A stretch of 64,000 bases of DNA from Marinococcus sp. PL1-022 (lineage in GTDB: Bacteria; Bacillota; Bacilli; Bacillales; Marinococcaceae): the NCBI RefSeq assembly GCF_033845285.1, contig NZ_JAWXCX010000001.1, forward strand, positions 1,565,495 to 1,629,494, written 5' to 3'. Each line of letters starts with the position of its first letter. The first letter of the stretch is position 1. This document shows, in pieces, positions 45,753-53,224 of the stretch. Both the position numbers and the translations under genes were made by a program. Under the pieces are notes generated by a model, which did not search any database, was not told where the DNA came from, and worked only from the letters and a program-made list of their open reading frames with translations.

Positions 45753-46715
45753 ATGAAACGACAAGAAGCATTCGAGCATCAAGGCCGCCCCGTGGTTGTC
45801 GATTACGGCAGATCCGGGGCCTATTACGGTATTTTAGAGCAGACATCCGCCGCCCCCCGGAAAATTTGGGAAGGGCGTGTCCGGATTCAACAGGCCCACC
45901 GCCTTCCGGACGTGGAAAGAAAAGAAGCGGTACATGAATTTAACCTCGAAACCATTACTGTCCCGGGAACAAAAATCTCCGCTGCTGACGACCGTTCCCC
46001 TGTTTCCTACGAGCATTCCGTCGTGCAGCTGCTTGAAAAAGAGATCTCTTCCCCACTCGTCTCCTACAGCGATAAAAAAGAATGGAGGCACCTGCTGCAT
46101 TCTCTTTCCGCTACTTTTACACCGGAACCAAAAGAGCCTCAGGAAGAGTCGTATATTTATTATGAAATTCACCGCTCGCGGGGAAACGTATTCCTCCGGG
46201 AGGCGCCGGATGGCCAGGCCCTTGACATTGAAGACTGCCCGTTTGAACTCGAAATTTCCCCGGCCGGTCTTCCCTGGCGCCGCGCGGTCCATTACTACGA
46301 TATGTATTTCCGAAACGATCACGGCCAGATATTTGAGCTGCAGGAGCATGATCATGTCCGTATTCACAGTGATCAATTCCGGCCATTCGCTATCTTTTTA
46401 AATGAACTCGAAGATCCTTCCCGCTACAGCCTGGTTAAAAATATTCATTCCAACGGATTCAGTAAAGACGATCTGGTTGAATGCCATAACCATTTGCTGT
46501 ACCAATTGATGCAGGAGCCTGAAGAAACTTCTTTTACCGGAGTGAATTTTCTCTACTTCCGAAAACAGCAGTCTGTACTCATCGTGCAGCACCATTATGA
46601 ACGGGCCCTGCACGCAGACGATGAGGACTATGTGTTTGACCGTTTTGAAATTACGACCGATAAGGGCGTCCGCAACCTGTTTATCTATACAAACTCGTTT
46701 GCCCGTGGGAAGTAA
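45753..46715 (+). CDS. Conserved Bacillus protein, probably DUF2777 family (320 aa)
   Basis: Third gene of the telA unit. The sequence fits what I remember of the DUF2777 family of Bacilli: an N-terminal beta-rich part (GRSGAYYGILEQ, APRKIWEGRVRI), a middle ALDIEDCPFELEI, and a C-terminal FTGVNFLYFRKQQ...VQHHYERALH...DRFEITTDKG. It is cytoplasmic, has no catalytic motif I can name, and no function is known. The start has GCGAGG upstream. It ends at a strong terminator shared with ydbT. Confidence 0.75.
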   Translation: MKRQEAFEHQGRPVVVDYGRSGAYYGILEQTSAAPRKIWEGRVRIQQAHRLPDVERKEAVHEFNLETITVPGTKISAADDRSPVSYEHSVVQLLEKEISSPLVSYSDKKEWRHLLHSLSATFTPEPKEPQEESYIYYEIHRSRGNVFLREAPDGQALDIEDCPFELEISPAGLPWRRAVHYYDMYFRNDHGQIFELQEHDHVRIHSDQFRPFAIFLNELEDPSRYSLVKNIHSNGFSKDDLVECHNHLLYQLMQEPEETSFTGVNFLYFRKQQSVLIVQHHYERALHADDEDYVFDRFEITTDKGVRNLFIYTNSFARGK

Positions 46716-46732
46716 TTCCCCACTATGCAACA

Positions 46733-46769
46733 AAGGCTTTTGAACCGGAGTTCAAAAGCCTTTTTTTTG
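46733..46769. terminator. Bidirectional terminator between the telA unit and ydbT
   Basis: Perfect 14-bp stem AAAGGCTTTTGAAC / GTTCAAAAGCCTTT with loop CGGA and a run of eight Ts. It contains the ydbT stop codon. Confidence 0.9.
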
Positions 46770-48221
46770 TGTTCTCGCAGCACGATCCCAGGTTTTCTGG
46801 TACCAGGAAAAATAAACTGCTTCATCCTTTTCATCCACATCCCGTAAATAAACCGTCCGCCCGGTAACACTGCTGATAACCGAAGCCGAGACCGTATACA
46901 GTCTGCGTCTCCGCTGGAAAAAGGACTGGGTGTTTTCCAAATATTGAATACGTCGTTTAGGCACAAAATTATAAATGGCACTCCAGGCTCTTTGGCGGAT
47001 AATCAGCTGCTTTTCGTCCACTTTCATGCCGGAGCCTTTATAGCATATCCAGCCCCACCAGGTGAAAAACAGCGGCACCACTGCGGCTGCCCATCCGTAA
47101 GGCACCCAGATCACCGTCGGAATAAATACCAGCCACCAAAAAACTGAAGCCCGGAACATATATCTTCTTGCCGCCCGTTTTGGCAGTTTGTTCACCTTTT
47201 CCGGAATCAATGCCGTGTCGTCAATCTGCTCCATAAAGGTATGTAGCTGCTTCTGGCGAATCAATGGCAGCAGCATTATCGAATTCTGGCCCCGTTCAGT
47301 ACTCCCGCCGGCACTGTCTATATAAACCGCCCACATACCGAGCGCCTGTCTGGCTGGATTACTGATAAATCGAATACACGTTATCCGGTGCATTTGAAGC
47401 GTAATCTGCTTTCGTTCGAGGAGCCCCCAATTAATTTCAAGATCATTCCCGGTACGGTTCACTTCGAAATTTCCGTGCTGCACAAGCGTCCATGCCGACG
47501 AAACAAGCCAGCTTAGCAGCGCTGTCACTAACAGCCCCCCGATAATAAACCAGTAGCTGAGCTCGATTAAAATGCCAATTGACTGCTCGACCCACGCATC
47601 GGGAAGAAAATTTCCCACCTGGGAATACAGGCCTGCAAGCGCCGCAAAAATAATACCCGCCCGGCCGGAGGTAAGCCCGGCTGTGAAAATGGTACTCATT
47701 GGCACTTTCCAGGAAAACGATGGTTCTGAAGGCTCCGCAGATATGCCGTCCCCGGAAAAATCTTCCGTTGCTTCAGCAGCAGAAGATTTTTGAATCAGAG
47801 CCGCCTGAATAATATCCGCCTCTTCCCGGCGGATCGCCTGAATCGAAGCCTCCGCTTCTGCTCCTCCGCCTGCTGTTTCAATATTAAGACGAACAAGACC
47901 GAACATCCGCTGAATGATACCGGCAGTGATATCTACCGATTGAACGCGCTGACTGCGGAGAAATCGTTCTTTTTTCACAAAAATGCCGTAATGGATCTGA
48001 AGCTCCTTCTCGATCAGACGGTAACGAAAAAAGATCCATTTCATGATGCTGCTCATGATGATAAACAGCACTAAAAGCAAAAAGATCCAGTTGACTGGAA
48101 GCGGCCCGGAAGCGTTACCACCAGCAAAGAAAGTAATAATCAGCGGAAAAAGAAAATCCTTCAGCTGCCGGAAAAATACGGTGACAATGGCTGCCGGATG
48201 CATTCGTCTCCATTCATTCAT
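46752..48221 (-). CDS. ydbT: YdbT-like membrane protein with PH (bPH2) domains
   Basis: About 489-residue membrane protein with several hydrophobic helix pairs. Three bacterial PH-like (bPH2) modules follow them (for example around FFRYRLIEKELQIHYGIFVKKERFL, split across 70-95, and KGSGMKVDEKQLIIRQ late). This matches B. subtilis YdbT. The ATG at 48221 (MNEWRRMHP) fits the family start and has GGGGACGG nine bases upstream; two slightly earlier in-frame ATGs are possible. Its start overlaps the end of ydbS, implying coupled translation. In B. subtilis YdbST is linked to resistance to the antimicrobial peptide amylocyclicin. Confidence 0.85.
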   Translation of the reverse strand: MNEWRRMHPAAIVTVFFRQLKDFLFPLIITFFAGGNASGPLPVNWIFLLLVLFIIMSSIMKWIFFRYRLIEKELQIHYGIFVKKERFLRSQRVQSVDITAGIIQRMFGLVRLNIETAGGGAEAEASIQAIRREEADIIQAALIQKSSAAEATEDFSGDGISAEPSEPSFSWKVPMSTIFTAGLTSGRAGIIFAALAGLYSQVGNFLPDAWVEQSIGILIELSYWFIIGGLLVTALLSWLVSSAWTLVQHGNFEVNRTGNDLEINWGLLERKQITLQMHRITCIRFISNPARQALGMWAVYIDSAGGSTERGQNSIMLLPLIRQKQLHTFMEQIDDTALIPEKVNKLPKRAARRYMFRASVFWWLVFIPTVIWVPYGWAAAVVPLFFTWWGWICYKGSGMKVDEKQLIIRQRAWSAIYNFVPKRRIQYLENTQSFFQRRRRLYTVSASVISSVTGRTVYLRDVDEKDEAVYFSWYQKTWDRAARTQKKGF

Positions 48222-48735
48222 CGTCATCATCCGTCCCCGCCAAAAAGGCGATCCGGTTGCGCAGCTCCGGCGCCGTCTCTTCTTTAAGCGCTGGAATCTC
48301 ATGCATCCCGGCTGCGGTGGAAATCGTCACAGTGGAAAGCCCATACCGCTTGTATATCGGCCCCTGGGCTGTATCCACGTGCTGGACGCGCACCATGGGA
48401 ATTAATACGTGTTTAGAAATAATCACACCGTACTGAAGCTCTACCTCTGTCTCATACACCTCGTAGCGCCAGCGCTGCCATTGCCATTTTGGGAGCACCC
48501 ATGCATACCAGACAGAAAAAAAAACTAAAAATACCAGGATGGCGCCGAGGGCCCATCGGACCCATTCGGACCATCCAAACCAGAAGGCAAGCACAAGTAA
48601 AGCAAAAGGGATGAAAGAAACAATGGCCATTTCAATCATCCCCTTGAAACGCCAGACCGTCAGCGCATCTTCAGATATGCGCTGCGACGGTGCCGGCCTT
48701 GTTGCATTTTCTTCCTCATAGATGCCGTCATTCAT
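48214..48735 (-). CDS. ydbS: YdbS-like membrane protein with PH (bPH2) domain
   Basis: 173-residue partner of YdbT. The N-terminus is soluble, two transmembrane helices (about 30-75) follow, then one bPH2 domain (YEVYETEVELQYGVIISKHVLIPMVRVQHVD region) with VDTAQGPIYKRYGLSTVTI. The C-terminus is a string of acidic residues (GTDDDDE) whose codons double as the ribosome-site region of ydbT. The start overlaps the preceding small gene by four bases (ATGA). The three genes are therefore a tightly coupled operon. Confidence 0.88.
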   Translation of the reverse strand: MNDGIYEEENATRPAPSQRISEDALTVWRFKGMIEMAIVSFIPFALLVLAFWFGWSEWVRWALGAILVFLVFFSVWYAWVLPKWQWQRWRYEVYETEVELQYGVIISKHVLIPMVRVQHVDTAQGPIYKRYGLSTVTISTAAGMHEIPALKEETAPELRNRIAFLAGTDDDDE

Positions 48736-48941
48736 TCCTCATCCTCCACGTAAATAATCGTGACTCCTTCGTCCTGCAGCACCTTCAGCACTGCATCGTT
48801 CAGTGTTTCATCACGAAGAAGACCGAGAGAAGCGGCCAGCTCAAGCTCTTTTAAATCGCCATTTTCAGCGTCCTCAATCAGCTCGAGCACTTCCTCCATA
48901 TTTCGTTCTTCAAGCTGCTGTCGTACTTCTGCTTTCGTCAT
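48732..48941 (-). CDS. Small acidic protein (69 aa), possibly sigma-70 region 1.1-like
   Basis: First gene of the ydbS-ydbT unit, overlapping ydbS by four bases. The 69 residues are strongly acidic, helical, without cysteine or membrane segment. The second half (DAVLKVLQDEGVTIIYVEDEE) resembles the end of sigma-A region 1.1 (helix, then EQGVEL and acidic residues). Several Bacillaceae small proteins carry such a domain alone. The likeness is from memory and short, so I give it as a possibility; an alternative is an unrelated acidic partner protein. Confidence 0.65.
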   Translation of the reverse strand: MTKAEVRQQLEERNMEEVLELIEDAENGDLKELELAASLGLLRDETLNDAVLKVLQDEGVTIIYVEDEE

Positions 48942-48965
48942 CGTTCAGGCTCCTTCCCTTCTCGT

Positions 48966-50105
48966 TTACGACCTGGGCTTTCGCTCCTGCTCCATTTTCT
49001 CACTCATCTGCTTCCAGATGGACCCTTTTGCTTCTTTCCCGCCTTCAATTCGTTTCAGTGCGAGCTTAATCTGCAGATCCACTTCAAATTCCGGATCCCC
49101 ATCGGCTTCTTTTAAAGCCTCTACAGCAGAACTGTCACCTACTTCATATAAAAACATTGCCGCACGCCAGCGCACCAGCTTGTTTTTGTCCTTCAGTGCT
49201 TCAATCATGTCCGGGATGCCCGCAGGGTCCCCCAAATCAGAATACGTGTCTGCTGCAGTTCTTCGCACCGTGACCGATGGGTCCTGCATCGCTTTTTGAA
49301 GGTCCGGCAGCACCTGAGGATCTTCAAGCATCCCTAAATACACGACCGCCAGCCGGCGGATGGCCGGTTTTTCATCTGCAAGTCCTTTTTGTATAACCGG
49401 GAGGTCTTCCATGGATGGATCCATCTGATCAAAGGCCGCATAGCGCTGTTTCCAGTCCGGCTCCTCCATCATATCCATCGTTACTTTTTTAAACTTTGGC
49501 TCCGTGTTTTCTGCTTCGGGTGTATTTGCGATCCGGACCAGGCGTTTCAGCCGCTCTTCCGGATAGGCAGCAGCAATTTCCTCTGCCATCTCACTGCCGA
49601 TCTGTTCGAGATCCTGACCGTAACGAACCCCGTAATCCTCCCATTTGCGCTGCATCACGATGTTATCGTCTTCAAGCTGGGCTTCAAACGCTGCGGTCTG
49701 AAAACGTTCCGGCAGACCCTGACGTTTTTCTTCCTCACCGGACAATAGCTTTATCTGCATCGGTATGTTTTTAAACATCTGTACCTGTGCCTGTACCTCC
49801 CCAAAAGCCTCCTGTGGCTCCTCCGGCTCTTCGGCCGGCTGTTCCACCTCTTCGCCGAACGCCTGGCGCACCTGGGGCAGCAGCTGCTCCCAGTCGGCTT
49901 TTGGATGACGCTCGAGGGCCATGAAGTCAGCGACGTGATAGACACCTTTAATGCCTTCGATCTCCAGCAGCTGCTGGATTGGCGCCGGTGCTTCTTCTTT
50001 ATTTTCCGGTTTATAATTGCTGCTCGTTCCGGCGGGCAGCGATTCGTTAACATTCAGCTTCATCGTATGAGGACTCGGTGTTGGCTCAATGGATGTAATA
50101 TGCAT
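48966..50105 (-). CDS. CvfC-like virulence factor C family protein (Nfu-N and HEAT repeats)
   Basis: About 379 residues. The N-terminus (MHITSIEPTPSPHTMKLNVN) is an Nfu/NifU N-terminal-like scaffold domain. An acidic linker (EQPAEEPEEPQEA) and a C-terminal set of HEAT-like repeats follow (about 225-365; AIRRLAVVYLGMLEDPQ, TVRRTAADTYSDLGDP, LVRWRAAMFLYEVGD). This is the layout of the conserved virulence factor C family of Firmicutes, function unresolved. The ATG at 50105 has AAAGGAGAG upstream and matches the family start; the longer frame runs through the promoter. It has its own promoter at 50151-50181. Confidence 0.83.
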   Translation of the reverse strand: MHITSIEPTPSPHTMKLNVNESLPAGTSSNYKPENKEEAPAPIQQLLEIEGIKGVYHVADFMALERHPKADWEQLLPQVRQAFGEEVEQPAEEPEEPQEAFGEVQAQVQMFKNIPMQIKLLSGEEEKRQGLPERFQTAAFEAQLEDDNIVMQRKWEDYGVRYGQDLEQIGSEMAEEIAAAYPEERLKRLVRIANTPEAENTEPKFKKVTMDMMEEPDWKQRYAAFDQMDPSMEDLPVIQKGLADEKPAIRRLAVVYLGMLEDPQVLPDLQKAMQDPSVTVRRTAADTYSDLGDPAGIPDMIEALKDKNKLVRWRAAMFLYEVGDSSAVEALKEADGDPEFEVDLQIKLALKRIEGGKEAKGSIWKQMSEKMEQERKPRS

Positions 50106-50150
50106 GATCAATCTCTCTCCTTTAAAATAACGTCCCAATTTGCACGTCTG

Positions 50151-50181
50151 ATTATAGCACAGGAGAAGCCTCTCCTGCCAA
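50151..50181 (-). promoter_or_regulatory. Promoter of the CvfC-like gene with 19-base spacer and palindrome
   Basis: Minus-strand TTGGCA (50176-50181), a 19-base spacer and TATAAT (50151-50156, preceded by TGC). The spacer holds a perfect inverted repeat AGGAGA-AGCC-TCTCCT (50161-50176). A long spacer with a central palindrome is the layout used by MerR-family activators. Confidence 0.6.
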
Positions 50182-50270
50182 CCGGCTTGTGCATTTGCAT
50201 TCCAAACCAGCCCGCTGTTCTGATACACTGTAATAAGATTGTTTCAAAAGCTCATGAGGAGGTTATTACG

Positions 50271-50996
50271 TTGCAAATTGCACTTCTTTCAGACGTACAC
50301 GGTAATGCCCGTGCATTAAAAGCTGTTTTAAACGACCTGCACGCTTTATCGGTAGACCATATGTATATGCTCGGAGACCTTGCTTTCCGCGGTCCGGAAC
50401 CAAAAAATTCGATTGAAACCGTTCAATCCCTGCCTGCAAAAGTATTGAAGGGCAACGCAGACGAATGGATTGTCCGCGGTGTCCGGGAAGGAGAAGTCCC
50501 CGAGAGCAAACGCTCGATCATGAATCAGGAGAGGGAGTGGGCCCTCGAACGGCTCTCCACAAATGATGTTAAATACTTAGAAGAGCTTCCCGAATCATTT
50601 CTCGATGAGTATGAAGGCTTTCGTTTGTTCGCCTTCCACGCAGTGCCAGGCAGCCTGTTTCCCCCGGTTCCGGTCGACAGTGAGGCTTCTGTCTTTGAAG
50701 AATCTTTTTTTCAGAAGCAGGAAGCAGACATTTATGTGTACGGGCACGTGCACACTCCTTCCATTCGAAAAATTGGGGCTAAATGGGTAATCAACACGGG
50801 CAGTATCGGTCTCCCGTTTGATGGGGACCCGACACCATCGTACGTCCTTCTGACCATTAAAGATGGGGAGGTCATTCCGGAAATTCGCCGGGTGCCCTAC
50901 GATACGGATGAAGTTTTAGCCCAATTTAACGCCAACGATTATCCGAACAGCGACCAGGTAAAGCGTATTATTTCTTCTGGCCGTCCGCCAAAATAA
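50271..50996 (+). CDS. Metallophosphoesterase (YfcE-like)
   Basis: 241-residue calcineurin-like phosphoesterase of the YfcE/MJ0936 type. The TTG start at 50271 (MQIALLSDVHGN) follows AGGAGGTT by seven bases and places the first metal motif correctly; the open frame extends upstream only by chance. Motifs are SDVHGN, GDLAFRGP, LKGNAD (the usual GNxD), FAFHAVPG and GHVHTP, all intact. Members hydrolyse phosphodiesters or phosphomonoesters with manganese; the natural substrate is unknown. It is divergent from the CvfC-like gene and ends at its own terminator. Confidence 0.9.
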   Translation: MQIALLSDVHGNARALKAVLNDLHALSVDHMYMLGDLAFRGPEPKNSIETVQSLPAKVLKGNADEWIVRGVREGEVPESKRSIMNQEREWALERLSTNDVKYLEELPESFLDEYEGFRLFAFHAVPGSLFPPVPVDSEASVFEESFFQKQEADIYVYGHVHTPSIRKIGAKWVINTGSIGLPFDGDPTPSYVLLTIKDGEVIPEIRRVPYDTDEVLAQFNANDYPNSDQVKRIISSGRPPK

Positions 50997-51013
50997 CGTT
51001 TATTCAATATATA

Positions 51014-51047
51014 CAAAAAACCCGCCGTCCGCGGCGGGCCTTTTTAT
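51014..51047. terminator. Bidirectional terminator after the phosphoesterase gene
   Basis: Stem CCCGCCG / CGGCGGG with A-run before and T-run after. It overlaps the last codons of the convergent TlpA-like gene. Confidence 0.88.
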
Positions 51048-51469
51048 ATGCTGTTCACCTTTTGCAGGCTTTGCATAATATCAATAAACGATGCTTTATC
51101 TCCGTACTGCGCCACAATCTCACCATGCTCATCAATAATAAACGTACTCGGCACGCCTTCACATTTATAGCGTCTGTACGTATCCACACCTTCGTCCTGA
51201 AGCACTGGAAAACGATAATTGTTGTTTTCCACGTACGTTTTAGGATCTTCTTCCCGCCGTTCGCGGCCGGTCACATTAATCGTCACAAACTGCAGCGGGC
51301 TGTCTTCATTCATTTGTTCATAAAACCGGTTCTTCTGCACCAGATCTGCAGAAGAGTCCGGACACCAGGATGCCCAGAACGTTAACAGCACTGGTTTTCC
51401 TTTCAGCTGCTCCAGCGACCATTCATCGCCGCTGGACATTTCTTTGAGTTGAAACTGAGGGGCCTGCAT
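51044..51469 (-). CDS. TlpA-like thioredoxin-fold protein with CPDS active site
   Basis: 141-residue thioredoxin-fold protein of the TlpA/AhpC-TSA type (FQLKEMSSGDEWSLEQLKGKPVLLTFWASW, split over residues 5-34; cis-Pro loop GVPSTFIIDEHG). The active site is WCPDS, so the usual resolving cysteine of CxxC is replaced by serine; one other cysteine lies at YKCEG. No signal peptide or anchor is seen, so a cytoplasmic location is likely. It overlaps the end of the thioredoxin-like gene by 47 bases, an unusually long overlap implying coupling. It could act as a monothiol reductase or peroxidase-like partner; that is inference. Confidence 0.8.
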   Translation of the reverse strand: MQAPQFQLKEMSSGDEWSLEQLKGKPVLLTFWASWCPDSSADLVQKNRFYEQMNEDSPLQFVTINVTGRERREEDPKTYVENNNYRFPVLQDEGVDTYRRYKCEGVPSTFIIDEHGEIVAQYGDKASFIDIMQSLQKVNSI

Positions 51470-51809
51470 AGGAATCCTCCTTTTTATCGGTTAAATCTTT
51501 TTTCAGATACGAATGCAGCTGCTCAAGTAAATACGAGCCCGATTGCATTTTGTACAGCCGCTCTCTTTCCTCCCCGCTGTCAAATACGATTAAGCACGGC
51601 ACACTCTGAATTTCGAGCTGCCGGGCCCGTACAGGGGCAGTATTGATATCCACTTCCAGAAATGAAGCGCCGGCGTACAATTTTTCTATTGGCGCAAGCA
51701 TACGTTTTGCCAGCTGACACGTGCCGCACGTCGGGGAGGTAAACAAAACCACCTGTCGTCCGTCTCGCGCCTCTATCTGCTTAAGCTGCTTGTTTGCTAT
51801 TCGTTCCAA
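51423..51809 (-). CDS. Thioredoxin-family protein (CGTC)
   Basis: 128-residue thioredoxin-like protein similar in style to Bacillus YusE/YtpP. The active-site CGTC lies in FTSPTCGTCQLAKRML (about 28-31) and the cis-proline loop is QSVPCLIVFDSG, with an extra cysteine right after the proline. A charged C-terminal extension of about 30 residues (KKDLTDKKEDSYAG...) lies in the region overlapping the next gene. Together the two genes form a small redox unit; no promoter was resolved. Confidence 0.82.
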   Translation of the reverse strand: MERIANKQLKQIEARDGRQVVLFTSPTCGTCQLAKRMLAPIEKLYAGASFLEVDINTAPVRARQLEIQSVPCLIVFDSGEERERLYKMQSGSYLLEQLHSYLKKDLTDKKEDSYAGPSVSTQRNVQRR

Positions 51810-51832
51810 TCTGTTTCACCTGCTTTTTATCC

Positions 51833-51885
51833 AAGACCGAAACGGCTGTATCTTAAGGATGCAGCCGTTTCGGTCTTTTCTTTTT
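51833..51885. terminator. Strong hairpin between the DJ-1 and thioredoxin-like genes
   Basis: Perfect 16-bp stem AAGACCGAAACGGCTG (51833-51848) / CAGCCGTTTCGGTCTT (51862-51877). Although both neighbours are on the minus strand, the best T-run (TTTTCTTTTT) is on the plus side; minus-strand termination would be weaker. Confidence 0.65.
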
Positions 51886-52408
51886 ACTGCTTCCGAAAAG
51901 CTTCGACAAGCGCCTGATTGTACGCTGGAATATCCGGCGGACGCTGGCTTGAAACGATATGACCGTCTACAACAACCGGATCATCCGACCAAATGGCCCC
52001 GGCGTTGGTCATGTCGTCTTTAATACCGGGAGTACTCGTTACGTGAACACCCTGCAGAATACCTGCTGAGGAAAGAACCCAGCCGGCATGGCAGATTTCA
52101 CCGATGATTTTTTTATGCTCATCCATGTGCCGGACGATGGCAAGCACTTCGCTGTAGCGGCGGAGTTTGTCCGGTGCCCATCCTCCAGGCACCAGCACAC
52201 CATCATAGTCTGCCGGGTCCACCTCGGCAAGTGCTGCCTCTGATACGGCCGGCACTCCGTGTTTTCCTGTATACGATTTGCCGTTTTCTTTACCGGTAAG
52301 CAGTACTTCAGCCCCTTCTTCGCGCAAACGCATGACCGGAACCCACAGCTCCAAATCTTCAAAATCATCTTCGACAAATGCAATAATTCTTTTTCCCTGC
52401 AGTGTCAT
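51884..52408 (-). CDS. DJ-1/PfpI-family protein
   Basis: 174-residue type 1 glutamine amidotransferase-like protein of the DJ-1/PfpI group (general stress protein 18/YfkM-like). The nucleophile elbow is GEICHAGWVLSSAG, with cysteine near 106; a conserved acid lies in EDDFEDLELWVP and the loop VLVPGGWAPDKLRR. Family members act as deglycase/glyoxalase-like or stress-protection proteins. It is an isolated gene with a strong hairpin downstream. Confidence 0.88.
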   Translation of the reverse strand: MTLQGKRIIAFVEDDFEDLELWVPVMRLREEGAEVLLTGKENGKSYTGKHGVPAVSEAALAEVDPADYDGVLVPGGWAPDKLRRYSEVLAIVRHMDEHKKIIGEICHAGWVLSSAGILQGVHVTSTPGIKDDMTNAGAIWSDDPVVVDGHIVSSQRPPDIPAYNQALVEAFRKQ

Positions 52409-52439
52409 AAAGATTCCTCCTTTATCTTACTTTCAGCAT

Positions 52440-53186
52440 TTATTCGGCAGGCTTTAATGTGACGCGGCGGCTGTCCGGTTTCACGTTCCACAGCTCCCCG
52501 GGCGACTCAAGCGGTTTCTGTACACAGCGCCGCTTCACCTCGACGGTAAAGGACTCTGTAAACGGGAACGGCTGCAGAGCTATCGTCTCTTCATCTTCCC
52601 AACGGGCATGGATTGTTTCGTGATTAAGAGAAGCGAATGTCTGTCGGAAGCCGTCCCGGAACCACGGAACTTCCTGCTCTTTGGACGCCCCCGGCGTATT
52701 CATGCATATATAAAGGGACAGATCGTCAAAAAACTGAAGCAGATGAAAATGTTCAGCAGCCATCAGGAAATTCCACTGGTAGCCGGTAATCAGCCGCTGC
52801 TGGCGGGCGATTTCCTCCTGCATAAATGCAATTTCCTCCGGTGCCTCGGATTCTTTGAAAAACGAGCCGTAGTGGCTGCTGATCAAATACGCCTGGTACG
52901 GGTCCTCTTCTTCGAGGGCGTTAATGGTGTTGCGGTAGGCGCCGAGCTTCGGCGGGACCGGGTAATTTACAAAGGATACCGGCCAGCCGTTTTCATCAAG
53001 TACCGGCACTTCATCAAGTGTTTTCCAGGCATCATCGTGGCGGGCCGTGGCCTGAAGCGCCGATGACCAGGACGCCTGTTCTTTAAACGTCGTATGGTGC
53101 CAGTACTTCATGCACTCTCCGGAAAGAGCCGCATGCTCCTGCTGCATCATTACTTCCACCCAGCCGTTCCGGTTCTCGCTGATCAT
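52440..53186 (-). CDS. DUF3891-family protein
   Basis: 248-residue soluble protein fitting the DUF3891 family. The N-terminus contains VEVMMQQEHAALSGECMKYWHH, where the His could bind metal. The middle part is AYLISSHYGSFF and LMAAEHFHLLQFFDDLSLYICM, with histidines arranged like an HD-type helical enzyme. Function is unknown. The start has AAGGGAG nine bases upstream. It sits alone between ilvA and the DJ-1 gene, all on the minus strand, with short gaps. Confidence 0.75.
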   Translation of the reverse strand: MISENRNGWVEVMMQQEHAALSGECMKYWHHTTFKEQASWSSALQATARHDDAWKTLDEVPVLDENGWPVSFVNYPVPPKLGAYRNTINALEEEDPYQAYLISSHYGSFFKESEAPEEIAFMQEEIARQQRLITGYQWNFLMAAEHFHLLQFFDDLSLYICMNTPGASKEQEVPWFRDGFRQTFASLNHETIHARWEDEETIALQPFPFTESFTVEVKRRCVQKPLESPGELWNVKPDSRRVTLKPAE

Positions 53187-53224
53187 TGTATCCGCTCCCT
53201 TTCTGCCCGTGTATACCGTCTTAA

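Noticed and set aside
44781-45782. 333-aa minus-strand frame opposite the second gene of the telA unit
   Set aside because: No ribosome site and shadow-like composition. The plus-strand gene has a ribosome site, operon spacing and a protein-like sequence.
46743-46754. GAACCGGAGTTC resembling a LexA (SOS) box
   Set aside because: It is the tip of a perfect 14-bp terminator stem between convergent genes, so its symmetry is explained.
50226-50236. CACTGTAATAA near the phosphoesterase promoter, partly like the 19-bp element
   Set aside because: Only the ACTGTAAT part matches and the flanks differ; probably chance.
49905-50270. Upstream extension of the phosphoesterase frame
   Set aside because: The extension runs antisense through the CvfC-like gene and its promoter. 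A TTG with an ideal ribosome site at 50271 gives the family's normal N-terminus.
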